64,000 nt of DNA from Helianthus annuus (taxonomy: Eukaryota; Streptophyta; Magnoliopsida; Asterales; Asteraceae), in NCBI RefSeq assembly GCF_002127325.2, contig NC_035448.2:90162546-90226545 (forward strand), read 5' to 3'. Positions within the stretch are counted from its first letter, which is position 1, and each line of letters opens with the position of its first letter. The position numbers and the translations under genes are program-made. A model generated the notes under the pieces. That model saw only the letters and a list, made by a program, of their open reading frames with translations, searched no databases and had not been told where the DNA came from. Below are positions 32,244-43,725 of the stretch, piece by piece.

Positions 32244-35200
32244 TCACTGGTTTTCCTGGGGTGTCACATCCTCCCCCCGTTGATCTGGAATTTCGTCCCG
32301 AAATTCCGAAGTAGTAGCTTCAGCCTCAGTAGTGGTTGCCTTGTTCCCGAATAACTGGGGGTACTTTTCTGTCATCCTGTCTTCGCGTTCCCAGGTGTAC
32401 TCTGGGCCACGTTTGGAGTTCCAACGAACTCGGACAAGAGGGATTCTCTTGTGTTTGAGGACCTTCACATCCCGGTCCGTGATTTCAACTGGTTCCTCGA
32501 CGAACTGCAACCGCTCGTCGATAGTGAGTTCCTTAAAAGGAATGATGAGTGTTTCGTCTGATAGGCACTTCTTTAAGTTCGATACATGAAAGACATTGTG
32601 AACTGCCCCGAGTTCAGCTGGTAGTTTCAACTTGTAGGCTACCTTGCCAATCTTTTCTATGATTTCGAATGGTCCGACGTACCGCGGATTCAGTTTGCCC
32701 CGTTTGCCAAAACGAACCACACCCTTCCAGGGTGAGACTTTCAATAAAACCCGGTCCCCGACCTCAAATTCCAATGGCTTTCTACGCTTATCCGCGTAGG
32801 CTTTCTGACGGTCGCGTGCTGCCGCCATGCGTTGTCGTATTTGTGCAATCTTTTCTGTGGCGTCCACTACAATCTCTGGACCCGTGATCTGACTATCTCC
32901 CACCTCTGCCCAACAGAGAGGTGACCGGCATTTACGCCCGTACAATGCCTCGAATGGAGCGGCTTGAATGCTGGTATGGTAACTGTTATTGTAAGAAAAC
33001 TCCACCAAAGGGAGGTGCTTTTCCCAGCCGTTGCCAAAGTCGATAACGCATGCCCGAAGCATGTCTTCGAGAGTTTGAATCGTCCGCTCAGACTGCCCAT
33101 CCGTCTGAGGGTGATAAGCCGTGCTCATGTCTAACCTTGAGCCAAAAGATTTGTGCATTGCTTGCCAAAGTTCTGACGTGAATCGTGCATCGCGATCCGA
33201 AATGATAGACGTGGGCACCCCGTGCCTCGAGACAACTTCTTTAAGATAGACGTCTGCGAGAGTGGAGAATTTGTCCGTTTCCTTAATCGGTAGGAAGTGT
33301 GCAGACTTGGTGAGTCGATCAACTATGACCCATATTGTATCATTTCCACGCTGGGATCTGGGTAAGCCTGTAACGAAATCCATGGAAATTTCTTCCCATT
33401 TCCACTGAGGTATCTTAGGCTGTTGAAGTAGGCCAGCTGGTTTCTGATATTCGACCTTGACTCTCGCACAGGTTAAGCATTTTCCAACATACGTAGCAAT
33501 GTGGGCCTTCATACTAGGCCACCAATAAGTAGTGCTGATGTCGTGGTACATTTTATCCGACCCTGGATGTACCGAGTAGCGAGACTTGTGAGCTTCATCC
33601 ATAACAAGTTCGCGTAAACCGCCATAAAGTGGGACCCAAATCCGGCCCGTTACATAATAGGCGCCGTCTTCCTTCTGTTCCATTTGTTGTCGTGAGCCGC
33701 GTAAGGCTTCAGCCTTGACGTTTTCGGGCTTCAGTGCTTCTGTCTGAACAGCTCGTATCTGAGCAGGAAGGCTAGACTGAATCGTAAGCTGTAGCGCTCG
33801 CACGCGCCGTGGCAAAGTGTCTTTTCGACTAAGGGCATCAGCCACAACATTGGCTTTGCCTGGATGGTACTTGATGGCGCATTCGTAGTCATTAAGTAAC
33901 TCGACCCATCGTCGTTGACGCATGTTCAAATCTTTCTGCTTAAGGATATGCTCGAGACTCCTGTGATCGGTGTAAACCGTGCACCTGGTACCGTACAGGT
34001 AGTGTCGCCATATCTTAAGCGCGAAAACCACAGCTCCCAGCTCTAAATCGTGCGTCGTGTAGTTCCGTTCATGAACCTTGAGTTGACGAGAGGCGTAGGC
34101 AATCACTTTATCCCGCTGCATCAATACGCATCCCAGACCCTGTATTGACGCGTCACAATATACCACGAAGTCATCCGTGCCCTCTGGCAATGAAAGAATA
34201 GGTGCACTGCAAAGCCTATCCTTTAGATACTGAAAAGCAGTTTCCTGCGTGTTGCCCCAACGGTAGGTGACACCCTTCTGTGTCAGTAGTGTGAGTGGCT
34301 GCGCAATCTTCGAGAAATCCTTAATGAACCGTCTATAATAACCTGCCAGACCCAAGAATTGTCGTATTTCTGTCGGCGTACGCGGTGCAGGCCAGTTCCT
34401 GATCGAATCTACCTTGGATGGATCGACATGGATCCCATCCTTGTTCACCACGTGGCCTAGAAAGTGGACTTCACGAAGCCAGAAGTCGCATTTAGAAAAC
34501 TTAGCGTACAGCTGCTCCTTCCGAAGGAGTTCCAAAATGAGGCGAAGATGCTGCTCGTGTTCCTCCTGACTCTTGGAGTAAATCAGGATGTCGTCGATAA
34601 ATACAATGACGAACTTGTCAAGATAGGGTTTGCATACCCTGTTCATAAGATCCATGAACACCGCGGGCGCGTTCGTTAACCCAAACGGCATGACAAGAAA
34701 CTCGTAGTGACCGTAACGAGTTCTGAAGGCTGTCTTGGAGACGTCCTCATCCCGGACTCTCAGCTGATGATAACCAGACCTCAAGTCTATCTTCGAATAG
34801 TAACACGACCCTTGCAACTGGTCGAATAAGTCGTCGATGCGCGGAAGAGGATAACGGTTCTTCACCGTCACCTTGTTGAGTTCTCTGTAGTCTATACACA
34901 TCCTGAACGTACCGTCTTTCTTCTTCACGAAAAGTACTGGAGCTCCCCAAGGCGAAGAGCTTGGTCGAATAAAACCCTTTTCCAAGAGTTCTTGCAGTTG
35001 CTTTGACAATTCCTCCAATTCTGATGGAGCTAGACGATATGGTGCGCGAGCTATGGGTGCTGCTCCTGGAGTGAGCTCGATCTGAAATTCGACCTGACGA
35101 TGAGGCGGTAAGCCAGGTAAGTCTTCAGGAAACACCTGAGGGTAATCACGTACAATTGGAACATCCTCCAATTTCTTTTCCTTTGTTGATGCGTCTGTAA

Positions 35201-36872
35201 CGAGAGCCAGAATGGCTGTGTGACCCTTACGTAAACATTTCTGAGCCTTCAAGAAAGAGATGATGCCAACCACAGCACCACTCTTGTCGCCTTGAACTTC
35301 TAGAGGTTCCTGACCCGAACGAGGAATGCGAATAACCTTTTCGCTGCATAAGATTTCTGCCTGGTGTTGGGACAACCAATCCATCCCAATCACGACGTCG
35401 AAGCTACCCAAAACTATGGGAATGAGATCAATAGAGAAGGCTTGACCAGCTAGGATAAGATTACAACCCTGAACTACGTGCGTGGCTTCTAGACTTTTAC
35501 CGTTAGCTAACTCTACTACATGTTTGGTGGGTAAAAGTGTTGGTGCACGTTTTAGCAGTTGACACATTTTCACAGACATATAGCTTGTATCCGCACCCGA
35601 ATCAAACAAAACAGTAACGTAAATATTGTCGAGGAGAAACTTACCCATAACAACGTTGGGATCGTTCACTGCGTCACCTCGACCTAGCACGAATGCACGA
35701 CCACGAGCTTCATTGCCGTTGTTGTTGTTGTTCCCGCCGTTGTTGTTGCCGTTGCCCTGGTTGTTATTGTTGCGATTCTGGTTTAACTGAGGACAATCGC
35801 GTTTGAAATGACCTTCAGCCCCACACTGGAAACACCCCCGGTTTCCACGCTGTGGCTGCTGTTGCTGCTGCTGGTTCTGTGGAGCTGGTTGCTGAGGCTG
35901 CTGATTCTGATTCGCAGGACGAGGGCTCCTACAATCTTTGGCCTCGTGACCCATCTTGAGACACCTTTGACAGCGACCCTTGTTACATGGGCCGTGGTGA
36001 TGCCTGTTGCAGTTGTGGCACCTAGGTTGACTACCCTGATATCTCCTCTGCCTGTGACCACCAGAGGATTGCTGACTGGGACTCTGATAGTGATCAATCT
36101 TCTGCTGCTGAGACTGTGGCTGAACAGATGCTGAACCTTTACTGGAATCCCCATCCCATTTTCTTTTACTGTCACCAGATGTAGCAGGAGTAACTGAGGT
36201 GGTGACGTTAGCAATAGCATTAACACGCTTGGGCAGTTTATTCTGATCCACTGCCTGATCGGTGATACGGTGAGCTAGGCGTTGGATTTCCTGGATGTTT
36301 TCGAGGTTAGCCGACGTCACGTGGCTCTGAATTTCTGGCGCCAATCCCTTGAGATACAACTCAATGCGCTTGTATGGAGGGTCCACCATAGTTGGACACA
36401 GAACGGCCAGCTCATTGGACCGTTTGGTATACGCTTCGATTTCCGATCCAACCATTTTCAAGTTATAAAGCTCATCTTCCAGCTTGTGTATGTCTTCCCG
36501 CGTGCAATACTCACGCTTGATGAGTTCCTTAAAGTCGTTCCATGGGGTGGCGTTAGCAGCTGCCAACCCTAAGATCTGCACTTGTGCGTTCCACCAAGTG
36601 AGCGCAATCCCTTCAAGTGTGCCAGTGGCGAACTTCACCCTGCGAGCCTCAGGGCATTCGCACATTTCGAAAACCGACTCGAGCTTTTCAAACCAGTGGA
36701 GGAGTCCAACTGCTCCCTCTGTGCCACTAAACGAGCTAGGACGACATTCCATGAAGTTCTTGAAGGTGCACCCAGGCTGCTGCTGAGCGGGTTGACCTGC
36801 TTGGGCGGCTGCAACTGCCGCAGCAATGAGAGCCTCTAGCTGGGCTTGAGTCATGTTAATTCGTGCGGCCAT
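32244..36872 (-). CDS. C gag-pol polyprotein, intact (1542 aa)
   Basis: Single open frame encoding the whole replication machinery. Gag (residues about 35-205) with three Cys/His knuckles: CHNC-type near 284, [14 protein letters not shown] near 300, [14 protein letters not shown] near 345; protease DSGADTS near 424; RT with [18 protein letters not shown] and FIDD near 761; RNase H with YCDAS near 907 and TDHRSLEH; integrase with HHCC zinc region ([11 protein letters not shown]...CLTC), catalytic Asp near 1164 and 1226 and Glu near 1259; chromodomain-like VRVRW...YTWERED...YPQLF near 1487. All catalytic motifs are present. Gag has no intron, unlike A and D. The last codons overlap the polypurine tract and extend 25 bp into the outer LTR start. 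Confidence 0.97.
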   Translation of the reverse strand: MAARINMTQAQLEALIAAAVAAAQAGQPAQQQPGCTFKNFMECRPSSFSGTEGAVGLLHWFEKLESVFEMCECPEARRVKFATGTLEGIALTWWNAQVQILGLAAANATPWNDFKELIKREYCTREDIHKLEDELYNLKMVGSEIEAYTKRSNELAVLCPTMVDPPYKRIELYLKGLAPEIQSHVTSANLENIQEIQRLAHRITDQAVDQNKLPKRVNAIANVTTSVTPATSGDSKRKWDGDSSKGSASVQPQSQQQKIDHYQSPSQQSSGGHRQRRYQGSQPRCHNCNRHHHGPCNKGRCQRCLKMGHEAKDCRSPRPANQNQQPQQPAPQNQQQQQQPQRGNRGCFQCGAEGHFKRDCPQLNQNRNNNNQGNGNNNGGNNNNNGNEARGRAFVLGRGDAVNDPNVVMGKFLLDNIYVTVLFDSGADTSYMSVKMCQLLKRAPTLLPTKHVVELANGKSLEATHVVQGCNLILAGQAFSIDLIPIVLGSFDVVIGMDWLSQHQAEILCSEKVIRIPRSGQEPLEVQGDKSGAVVGIISFLKAQKCLRKGHTAILALVTDASTKEKKLEDVPIVRDYPQVFPEDLPGLPPHRQVEFQIELTPGAAPIARAPYRLAPSELEELSKQLQELLEKGFIRPSSSPWGAPVLFVKKKDGTFRMCIDYRELNKVTVKNRYPLPRIDDLFDQLQGSCYYSKIDLRSGYHQLRVRDEDVSKTAFRTRYGHYEFLVMPFGLTNAPAVFMDLMNRVCKPYLDKFVIVFIDDILIYSKSQEEHEQHLRLILELLRKEQLYAKFSKCDFWLREVHFLGHVVNKDGIHVDPSKVDSIRNWPAPRTPTEIRQFLGLAGYYRRFIKDFSKIAQPLTLLTQKGVTYRWGNTQETAFQYLKDRLCSAPILSLPEGTDDFVVYCDASIQGLGCVLMQRDKVIAYASRQLKVHERNYTTHDLELGAVVFALKIWRHYLYGTRCTVYTDHRSLEHILKQKDLNMRQRRWVELLNDYECAIKYHPGKANVVADALSRKDTLPRRVRALQLTIQSSLPAQIRAVQTEALKPENVKAEALRGSRQQMEQKEDGAYYVTGRIWVPLYGGLRELVMDEAHKSRYSVHPGSDKMYHDISTTYWWPSMKAHIATYVGKCLTCARVKVEYQKPAGLLQQPKIPQWKWEEISMDFVTGLPRSQRGNDTIWVIVDRLTKSAHFLPIKETDKFSTLADVYLKEVVSRHGVPTSIISDRDARFTSELWQAMHKSFGSRLDMSTAYHPQTDGQSERTIQTLEDMLRACVIDFGNGWEKHLPLVEFSYNNSYHTSIQAAPFEALYGRKCRSPLCWAEVGDSQITGPEIVVDATEKIAQIRQRMAAARDRQKAYADKRRKPLEFEVGDRVLLKVSPWKGVVRFGKRGKLNPRYVGPFEIIEKIGKVAYKLKLPAELGAVHNVFHVSNLKKCLSDETLIIPFKELTIDERLQFVEEPVEITDRDVKVLKHKRIPLVRVRWNSKRGPEYTWEREDRMTEKYPQLFGNKATTTEAEATTSEFRDEIPDQRGEDVTPQENQ
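32269..32278 (-). other. C outer polypurine tract
   Basis: GGGGGGAGGA on the minus strand before TGTGACACCCC at 32268, identical to the tract of A. The inner tract AGTTGGGGATAA (32179-32168) precedes TGTGACAACTCG, the terminus actually present at the 5' end of C. Confidence 0.8.
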
Positions 36873-37187
36873 TGATCTTCATAGTAACAAGTAGCATACA
36901 TAAGAATGGTTCGCGAGTAGGGCGATGACAGAAAAGCGTAGGCATATAGGTGTTCTCATGAAATCAAAGCATGTGTATCTAAGCGTAATGCGAGCAAAGT
37001 TCTAAGCAGTTCTAGCAAACAGGCAATAAACATAAACCTTATTACCTAAGATGTCGAGTCTTGCACGTGGAGCGAAGCGTCGTTGTGGATCGTTGAGAGC
37101 ACTGTGCTGGTTATAGTCCGGTTTTAATAAAAACGTTTACCCATATTAAAACCAAGTTCTCTATAACCAATGGCTCTGATACCAATC
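36873..37187 (-). other. C leader and primer-binding site
   Basis: On the minus strand TGGTATCAGAGCCATTGG (37184-37167) follows the 5' LTR and is complementary to initiator-Met tRNA. The rest, to the gag ATG at 36872, is non-coding leader similar to that of A. Confidence 0.9.
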
Positions 37188-39455
37188 TGTCACACCCCCA
37201 AAATCCACCCGCGGAATACCACCGCTTGGGAGCGCGACTGACCAGGATCAAGCCATCAATCATATCAAACATAGCATTTAATAATAATAAAAGTAATTAA
37301 CGTAAGTCACCATGACATGATTGATGTTTCAAAACCAAATACTGTTTTAAGTAGCGGAAGCATAGTAAAGTAAATTCAAAACGAGTTATGAGTTCGACAT
37401 CATTAACGATCCATCTGCCCACAACGACCTGCTCCTTCCCTGTGCAAGCTCCCAAGTATACCTAAGGTCCTGCAAGGCATGCAGCAAATAATCAACAAAC
37501 TAGTTGAGCGAGTTCACAGAAAGTAAGTTCATAACATGCATAAGTGTAGCTAGTGGGGGCTTCCCATACTAGTGTGTACTAAAGGTGGGGGCTTCCCTTT
37601 ACCCAAAAAAAAGGTGGGGGCTTCCCATGTTCATCCGGGTTAATGAGGGCTTCTCATTAACGGTACTTACTAGACTAACTTCCGACCATGTGTTCTTCTT
37701 TACCGAGAACAGGAAAACGTACAGGGTCACGTAGGCTTTACGTGACGTGCCCTTCCCCGAGGACAGTGGTACGCGTGGGGGCTACGTAGGCTTTACGCAG
37801 CGTGGCCTTCCGACCTGGAAGCCAGTGAATGGTATTGGGTTACGTAGGCTTTACGTAACGTGTCCTTCCCGACCCGGGAGACATATGGCAAGTATACTGG
37901 GTTACGTAGGCTTTACGTAACGTGTCCTGACTAACCTGAGGACGATGGTCTATAGTCTGGTATATGCGTAAGTACGAGTAACTCATTTTACAGTAACAAA
38001 TCCAACCCAATTCCCAACCCGGGAATCCCATGCCTTGGCTGTGTGAACTCACCTTGGTTTGCTCGGCAGATACACAAAGAGTATAGATAAGCTAGTAATT
38101 TGTCAATCACGTCCTAGCATGGTTGTTATACGAGTCAGGTTCGTATATAACACGTATGTAGTAATCACGTATAGTCATGGCAAACATGTACGCACGTAAG
38201 CAGATAAGACATAACATGTGAGGATCCAATTGTCTAAGTCCAACAATGCCCGGTCCAATAACATAAGCAGCCCAATAATATAACAATCCAGATTCCCAAT
38301 CGGCCCAAGTAGCAAACACATACAAGTCCATTAGCAAAACAGTCCACAATTCAAATCGTTGGGCTCAATAGATTGGGCCCGTGACAGTGAAGGCCCAACA
38401 GTGTGCGTGTAAACGATGGTCTCGAGTCGCAACGGAGATCTCGAGTCGCAACCGGAGATTACGAGTCGCAACAGCTGGTTGCGAGTCGCAATGGAGATCT
38501 CGGTTCATCATGGTCTGGTTACGAGTCGCAACGGGACTCGCAACCGTGGTTTCGGCTGGTGCTGTTTGTGGTCTCGAGTCGAGACGGGGGTTTCGACTCG
38601 CAATCTGAGTCGCAACCGGCTGTGTAACTGATTTCCATAATTCTAGTCAATTAAACTCCGTGATTTCAGCAAACATATTCAACAGTTTCGGAAACAGATC
38701 AAACACCGAAAATAGCAGTTTCATAGCAATCTTCAAACATGTTCATATGCTTAAACAAAACAGCCTAGATAACAATCAATCGGATCATCAAACAGCCTAA
38801 ACCGAATCATGCAGAAACGTTTTGATTAATCAATTTCATGACAGCCTATAACCATGCACCTAACCGGTTCGAATCAAACAATAAGTCGAGCATAAAACGT
38901 AACCGTACATGTTATCCGATTAACAAACATCACTATTATAAGTACCCGCATCCAACATCAACAACCAATCAATATTACAAGCATACACCTTAGTTACATC
39001 ACCTAACAGAATGATAGCAATCACATAATATCATAAATAATCCAAAAACATAACATCATCACTAACCGGATGAAGGTAGAGGATCGATTCGTTTCACAAG
39101 CTTCAAAGTGTGTGTGTGTGTGCCGTCGGGTTCCAAGCAAGCCGAGAGAGAGCAAAGCTTCTAGGGTTTGTGTGTGTGTGTTTGTGATTTGCAAAAGTGG
39201 TGAAACAAGCCCCTTGTTCCGGTTTTGTGTTGCGAATGGGGAGTGGGCCGGGCCCACTCGGTTGTCTAATGGACCCGAGAACAAGGAGTGGCCCCAAGGG
39301 CTTTGTGTGGCCGGTTCACATACATACGACATACATACACACATAATGCATATAACATAACATATATCATGAAATCAATTAATCATTCGGGTTTATAAAA
39401 TCACATATCGTGCACAAACGTTACATCAAGCAAGCCTAAAGTTCGAGTTGTCACA
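37188..39455 (-). repeat. C 5' LTR (2268 bp)
   Basis: Starts on the minus strand with TGTGACAACTCG at 39455, that is, without the about 100 bp that lie between the two TGTGACA starts at the 3' end. Apart from a 29-bp insertion at 37597-37625 I see no difference from the 3' LTR. Hairpin array 37553-37943, CG-rich array 38416-38618, telobox 39162-39169. Confidence 0.95.
37584..37625 (+). mobile_element. 16-nt LINE tail insertion with 13-bp TSD
   Basis: Relative to 30325-30340 of the other LTR, this copy carries CTTTACCCAAAAAAAA (37597-37612) flanked by GGTGGGGGCTTCC at 37584-37596 and 37613-37625. The inserted bases equal the last bases of the LINEs here (TTTACCC plus A tail). Confidence 0.85.
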
Positions 39456-39781
39456 CCCCCCAACAAATAGTTGTCGATCCGGAAAAAGCGTCTAGGGCAT
39501 AGTTGTCTGTAGATCTTGTTCTTGGCTCAAATTGCCAGGAAGTCAAAAGAATAGGGGTATTTAGAACAACAAACAATGTTTATTTGTTTTTATTTAAATC
39601 TGAGTTGTCGGAACAGAATTACTTGACTAGTTGTTATCTGCAATAATTTATTGTATTATTTGGGATACGGTATGGGACGTATCATTTAACTAAATAGTAT
39701 TAATAGTTGTTATGGAAACTTCTGGACAATCTGTTTCGCTCGGTGTGCCCCGATGATTCCGCCATCGGTTGGGGTGTGACA
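39456..39781 (+). repeat. B 3' LTR, second part
   Basis: Matches 5393-5712 and ends GGGGTGTGACA at 39781. The next bases (AATGC) would be the right target duplication; the left copy is outside the window. Confidence 0.9.
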
Positions 39782-40901
39782 AATGCAATGAGGGAGTTGT
39801 AGCATGGCTCATGCCATACTATCCCTTTGGATAGGACAAATGTCAAATGACGGAATTTATTGTATTCATTTCCAATAAGTAAGATAAGGTGCTATAGACA
39901 CCAAGGAACCAACTCATGTACAAGAATTCTAGAATGTTGAGGAAAGATCCTCCATGAGTGGTTAACAAGTTTTGTTTGTTTAGATGACTAGTCTCGAACA
40001 ACTCGTGTTATAGATCAAATGTTTAGACGCGAATGAATACGTATCGTCTTCCTGTATTGTATTGTAGGGTGTTATAGTAACTATCTCGGTTAGTGTTCTA
40101 CTGGATAGAAACTTGAACACTTAAGAATTTTGAATGGACAGTGATCATTAGCTTGACCCACAGAGTCCACCAGAATTTCCATGCACTACAAGTTATTATT
40201 ACGGGGGGCCCCGTAATAATAAATTGTCTTGCATGGTCACCCTAGCATTCTCTCGTTTAGAGCAGGCGATCAGTCAGAGAGAGGATACTATTGTCTATAT
40301 ACCTTCAACATAGAAGGAAACTTCGTGATAGTTCACGTGTCAACGTCCGTTGTCATTACTCGCAGAACGGCATGACGTTAGATGAAATAGGAATAGAGAG
40401 AATTTGTAAAAATAACAACTGGAGAGGCACCTTTAAGATGAGTACTTCATCTTCCTTGTCTGGACAAGAGTGTCATCAATTATGATTTGTATGAGCCACA
40501 GGGACCTCATCCCACTAATGGAGTTGTTGTCTAAGGCTGCCACCTCCGCCTCATCATCACCACTGAAGTCAGGTATCTCAGCATCCGCGAGAAAGCAACC
40601 ATCTTCCACGGGATCAATACTTTATGGTCTCACTTAGGAACCACGTTAGTCATAAGCTCCGCAATAGACATCAGGTCGATATTCTCATGGAAGATATATT
40701 GTATAAAATATGTCATGTTTGAAAATAGAGTATCATATCTTGTGTAAAAGATGTCGTGTCTTAACCATGTTATGTGTGTCAAGGATAACAATGGAATTCG
40801 AAGTCGAAGGCATTTTGTTCTTGCCACAATATTCCTTAGAACACATATATAAATCATTTATATATAATCACATAAAATCCTATCTAACAAGGATTTCTAT
40901 C
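39782..40901 (-). other. G internal region, left of L1d; nothing recognised
   Basis: About 1.1 kb with short frames only. A minus-strand stretch near 40510-40620 reads acidic (PDFSGDDEAEVAALD) and may be relic coding sequence, but no family is recognised. Confidence 0.35.
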
Positions 40902-41897
40902 TTTTTTGGGTAAAGGGTTACCCCGGTGAATTTTATAAAGAATCAAAGAACAGGGTGTGACAAAGAGTTCGACACACACTAACTAGGCTTGACAGGCCAA
41001 GCCTAGGCAAAACAAAAACTACAAAACCAACAAAAACACAGCCAAACCAACACAACCCGAACCACAACACAAAACTACACTACACTCGCTAACTCAACAT
41101 CGCCCTTAGCCCGGATCGTCCACCTTGATTTCCCACATATCCAAAAGCTTCCTGCTCTTCACGTCCCGACCGATCTTGAACCCCATTATACGAAATCGAA
41201 CCGTATCAAAAATAAATTGAGCCACCATCTCTTCCTTATTGCGTATGTTAGAAAACAACCGATTGTTCCTTTCTTTCCATATGAAGTATGAAGCCGCCGC
41301 AAGGACAAGCTTACTTACAATGTGGGCCAGCGTATTTGAATTCGTATTATGTTCTATCCATCCCACAATAGAGCCCCAATCGTCACCAACATATCTCAGG
41401 TCCGTTCTCATCTTGACAATATTCCAAACTTTAGTCGAAAAAGAGCATTGAAAGAACAAGTGATCCCTCGAGTCCCGTCCATAGTTGCAAAGAGGGCAGC
41501 ACATAAGTCTTAAATTTGTCTCACTCCCAGCTTCCCACACCGCCAATCTATCCTGCGTCTTGAGTTTATTTTTTAGAACTAACCAAAGGAGGAAGGCGTG
41601 CCTTGGAATGCATTGGCCATACCACACCATATTCGCCCAACCCACCTTGTTATCTCTTAACCGAAGGTTGTTCCAAGCTTCCCAGGAACTAAAGTGCACA
41701 ATATTACCTTCCACAGTTTTCCAACCCAGTCTATCACTCGACCCAGGAACAAGATGAGGGACCGTAACATTTATGAGAACCGGGAATAAGTCATACCATG
41801 CCTGAGGCCACCTCCAATTGCCCTCCGCATCTACAAGCTCATCAACCGTAGTATGCAAATTAAATCCAGCTTGGGCTATTCTCCTCGGCGATCTTGC
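40902..41897 (-). mobile_element. L1d: 5'-truncated LINE
   Basis: Minus-strand LINE 3' end of about 1 kb: end of ORF2 (41897-41106), 3' UTR, hairpin GGGTAA/TTACCC around a 4-nt loop (40923-40908) and a tail of six A (40907-40902). The 5' end near 41897 is a truncation inside the ORF2 segment between RT and zf-RVT. No convincing target duplication found. Confidence 0.9.
41106..41897 (-). pseudogene. L1d ORF2 C-terminal fragment (zf-RVT)
   Basis: Open to its natural stop, aligning with the last 260 codons of L1b ORF2: SPRRIAQAGFNLHTTVDEL, CIPRHAFLLWL, KLKTQDRLAVWEAG, zinc motif CCPLCNYGRDSRDHLFFQC, ASYFIWKERNNRLF. The endonuclease and polymerase parts were never inserted (5' truncation). No internal stop. 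Confidence 0.9.
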
Positions 41898-42216
41898 ATA
41901 AGCTGAACTTGTAAATCGTTTATAATGCGTAAACTGATAATGTAATGTATTGTAGGCACATAGTCTGTTAATGTAATGTGTCTATTTCCCATAGACTTCA
42001 CCCATAGAAATGTCCTCGCTTGATTTATGTGAAGTGAATTTTTGTTGTAGTGGACCTTGAAAAATGTTTATGCAATGAAAACCTTTTGACCTGTCCAATT
42101 TTATTTATAATCTGTTCAACATGAACATGAGGTTTTCGTGAGAGGTCCCTAGTGATTGTAGACTTAGACGCGAGAAAGAATCCTGATTCACTACAATCGA
42201 TGCTTTGATACCAATC
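41898..42216 (-). other. G leader with PBS-like sequence
   Basis: On the minus strand TGGTATCAAAGCATCG at 42213-42198 follows the LTR end by three bases. It differs from the other PBSs by one base (TCAAAG for TCAGAG). The rest is non-coding. Confidence 0.65.
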
Positions 42217-43317
42217 TGTCACACCCGCTCAAAGCGGAAGCGCGAGGTGTGATCTGATCGGTTCTCATTGCATAACAATATAAGTGAACATACTAAAGAA
42301 TAAAAACAAGCTCCAATGCCATTGTCATAATCGTTTCAAAAGAACGCAACATAAGTTAAATCTATTGGTTACAAATCATCAAATGAAAATAAGTTGTCAT
42401 TGTTTTATACATCAAAATGTAAGTCTTAAAATGTCAAGGCTTTGACCACTATATCACCGCAAAGAGGCGGTATATAACGGGCAAGCCCTTCAAATGGTGG
42501 CATGGAGTCTTGATACTTGCTTTCCTTGACTGAAATGTCTGCATGGTCCACTAATTTCCTGAAATACATGTTAAGTTTGAAAACATCAACAAAAGTTGGC
42601 GAGTTCATGCAGTTTAGTTGTATGAGATGTATCTATAAAATCTGAGTTGTATAAAATGTATCTGTAAAATGTGAGTTGTATAAAATGTATCCATAAGATG
42701 TGAGTTGTATAAAATGTATCCATATGTAATGATGTAGTATGTAAAGCGTCAATGAAATCGTTGATCATTAATGTTTCGCGAGGACATTAATATGTGTGAC
42801 GAATTAGGAAGCAATCCAAACCTAGACGATTTCGTGTCGACTACTATCGACTGGGACACAAACGCACTCTTCTGTATGGGTCCACGACCAAGAGTGGGGC
42901 TCGCCAATACCCATTAGATCTAACCACTTGTACCTAGGTCCAAAATGGATTAATGGTGCTTAGATGTATAACCCTAATTCGCACATGATCTAAGGTGTTT
43001 CATTCCCTAACTTTAGCATACAATTAAACATGTATCTTCCCCGATAGTTGTAAAGTTGTAAAACATTTAAATGAATAGGGGACATGAACTCACAGAATTA
43101 CGTCCGTGAATGGTAAGTCACTGTGATATGACGTACGGTCGTCCTGAATATTGTCACGACCTACAAACGTTCTATATTAGTTAGACACTTCGGTCTTTAT
43201 AAATGACTTGAGTACAAGTCTTGTGTCTTAAATATGTGTAAGAATTGTATGTCTTTGTTGTTCGTTGAACTGTGTTTTAGATGTATGATTTGTTAAACTG
43301 TTATAAATATATTTCAC

Positions 43318-43320
<3 letters not shown>

Positions 43321-43370
<50 letters not shown>
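43321..43370. repeat. (AT)25 microsatellite
   Basis: Uninterrupted AT dinucleotide repeat in the G LTR; the ORF across it is spurious. Confidence 0.98.
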
Positions 43371-43376
<6 letters not shown>

Positions 43377-43449
43377 GAAATCTTGTATCTTGTGAGTTGT
43401 ATCATTGGGTCTTGTCTAAATAAATTGTATAATTGTATTTTCAATAATT

Positions 43450-43725
43450 ATATGTCATTGGGCCGAGCCCCCCATGTCTTAATGTTATTGGGCCTAGCCC
43501 AAGAATTTATGTTATTGGGCCCAAATGTTATTGGGCCTAAATAGTATTGGGCCTAAATAGTATTGGGCCTTAAGAGTATTGGGCCTACATAGTATTGGGC
43601 TTAATGTTATTGGGCCTTGGCCCATATGTTTGGTATTGGGCTTAGCCCATAAATTTTTGATATTGGGCTTAGCCCATGTATTTATGTTAAGCCCATTTAG
43701 GAAGATAAGCCCATTTAGTAAAATC
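43450..43725. repeat. TATTGGGCC(T) minisatellite in G LTR
   Basis: About a dozen phrases TTATTGGGCC, AGTATTGGGCCTAAAT and ATTGGGCTTAGCCCA at spacings of roughly 16-35 bp. Each contains TGGGCC or TGGGCT, the site II consensus. Confidence 0.85.

Larger units (their letters stand above)
29929..39455 (-). mobile_element. C: intact, very young Ty3/gypsy chromovirus-like element
   Basis: Complete minus-strand element: 5' LTR 37188-39455, PBS 37167-37184, uninterrupted gag-pol 32244-36872, polypurine tract(s), 3' LTR from 32268 or 32167 down to 29929. It is flanked by runs of six C (29923-29928, 39456-39461) at a site that reads as five C in the undisturbed copy at 5393. The LTRs look identical except for 29 extra bases in the right one. 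Nothing in the sequence precludes activity; it is the best candidate here for a mobile autonomous element. Confidence 0.95.
5144..39781 (+). mobile_element. B: old Ty3/gypsy element split by A and C
   Basis: Plus-strand gypsy element assembled from pieces: 5' LTR remnant 5144-5712, PBS 5716-5730, leader and gag debris to 8636, pol 23960-27289, 3' LTR 27376-29928 and 39456-39781. Continuity is shown directly. The gag frame ending NINARQ at 8636 continues at 23960 after removal of A and one copy of the GTCAA duplication. The LTR broken at the C-run at 29923 resumes at 39456 exactly as in the uninterrupted copy at 5387. B in turn ends inside G at 39781. It is a different family from A, C and D, with DTGSDN rather than DSGAD as its protease motif. 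Confidence 0.85.

Noticed and set aside
35783..36226. Antisense and alternative-frame ORFs inside gag-pol of A, C and D, for example 35783-36226, 17728-18114, 25685-26188 and 52983-53408
   Set aside because: Shadows of the polyprotein frame; their translations lack domains and follow codon bias of the real frame.
43281..43544. ORFs across AT microsatellites (also 46360-46545)
   Set aside because: They consist of isoleucine-tyrosine repeats from (AT)n; no coding signal.
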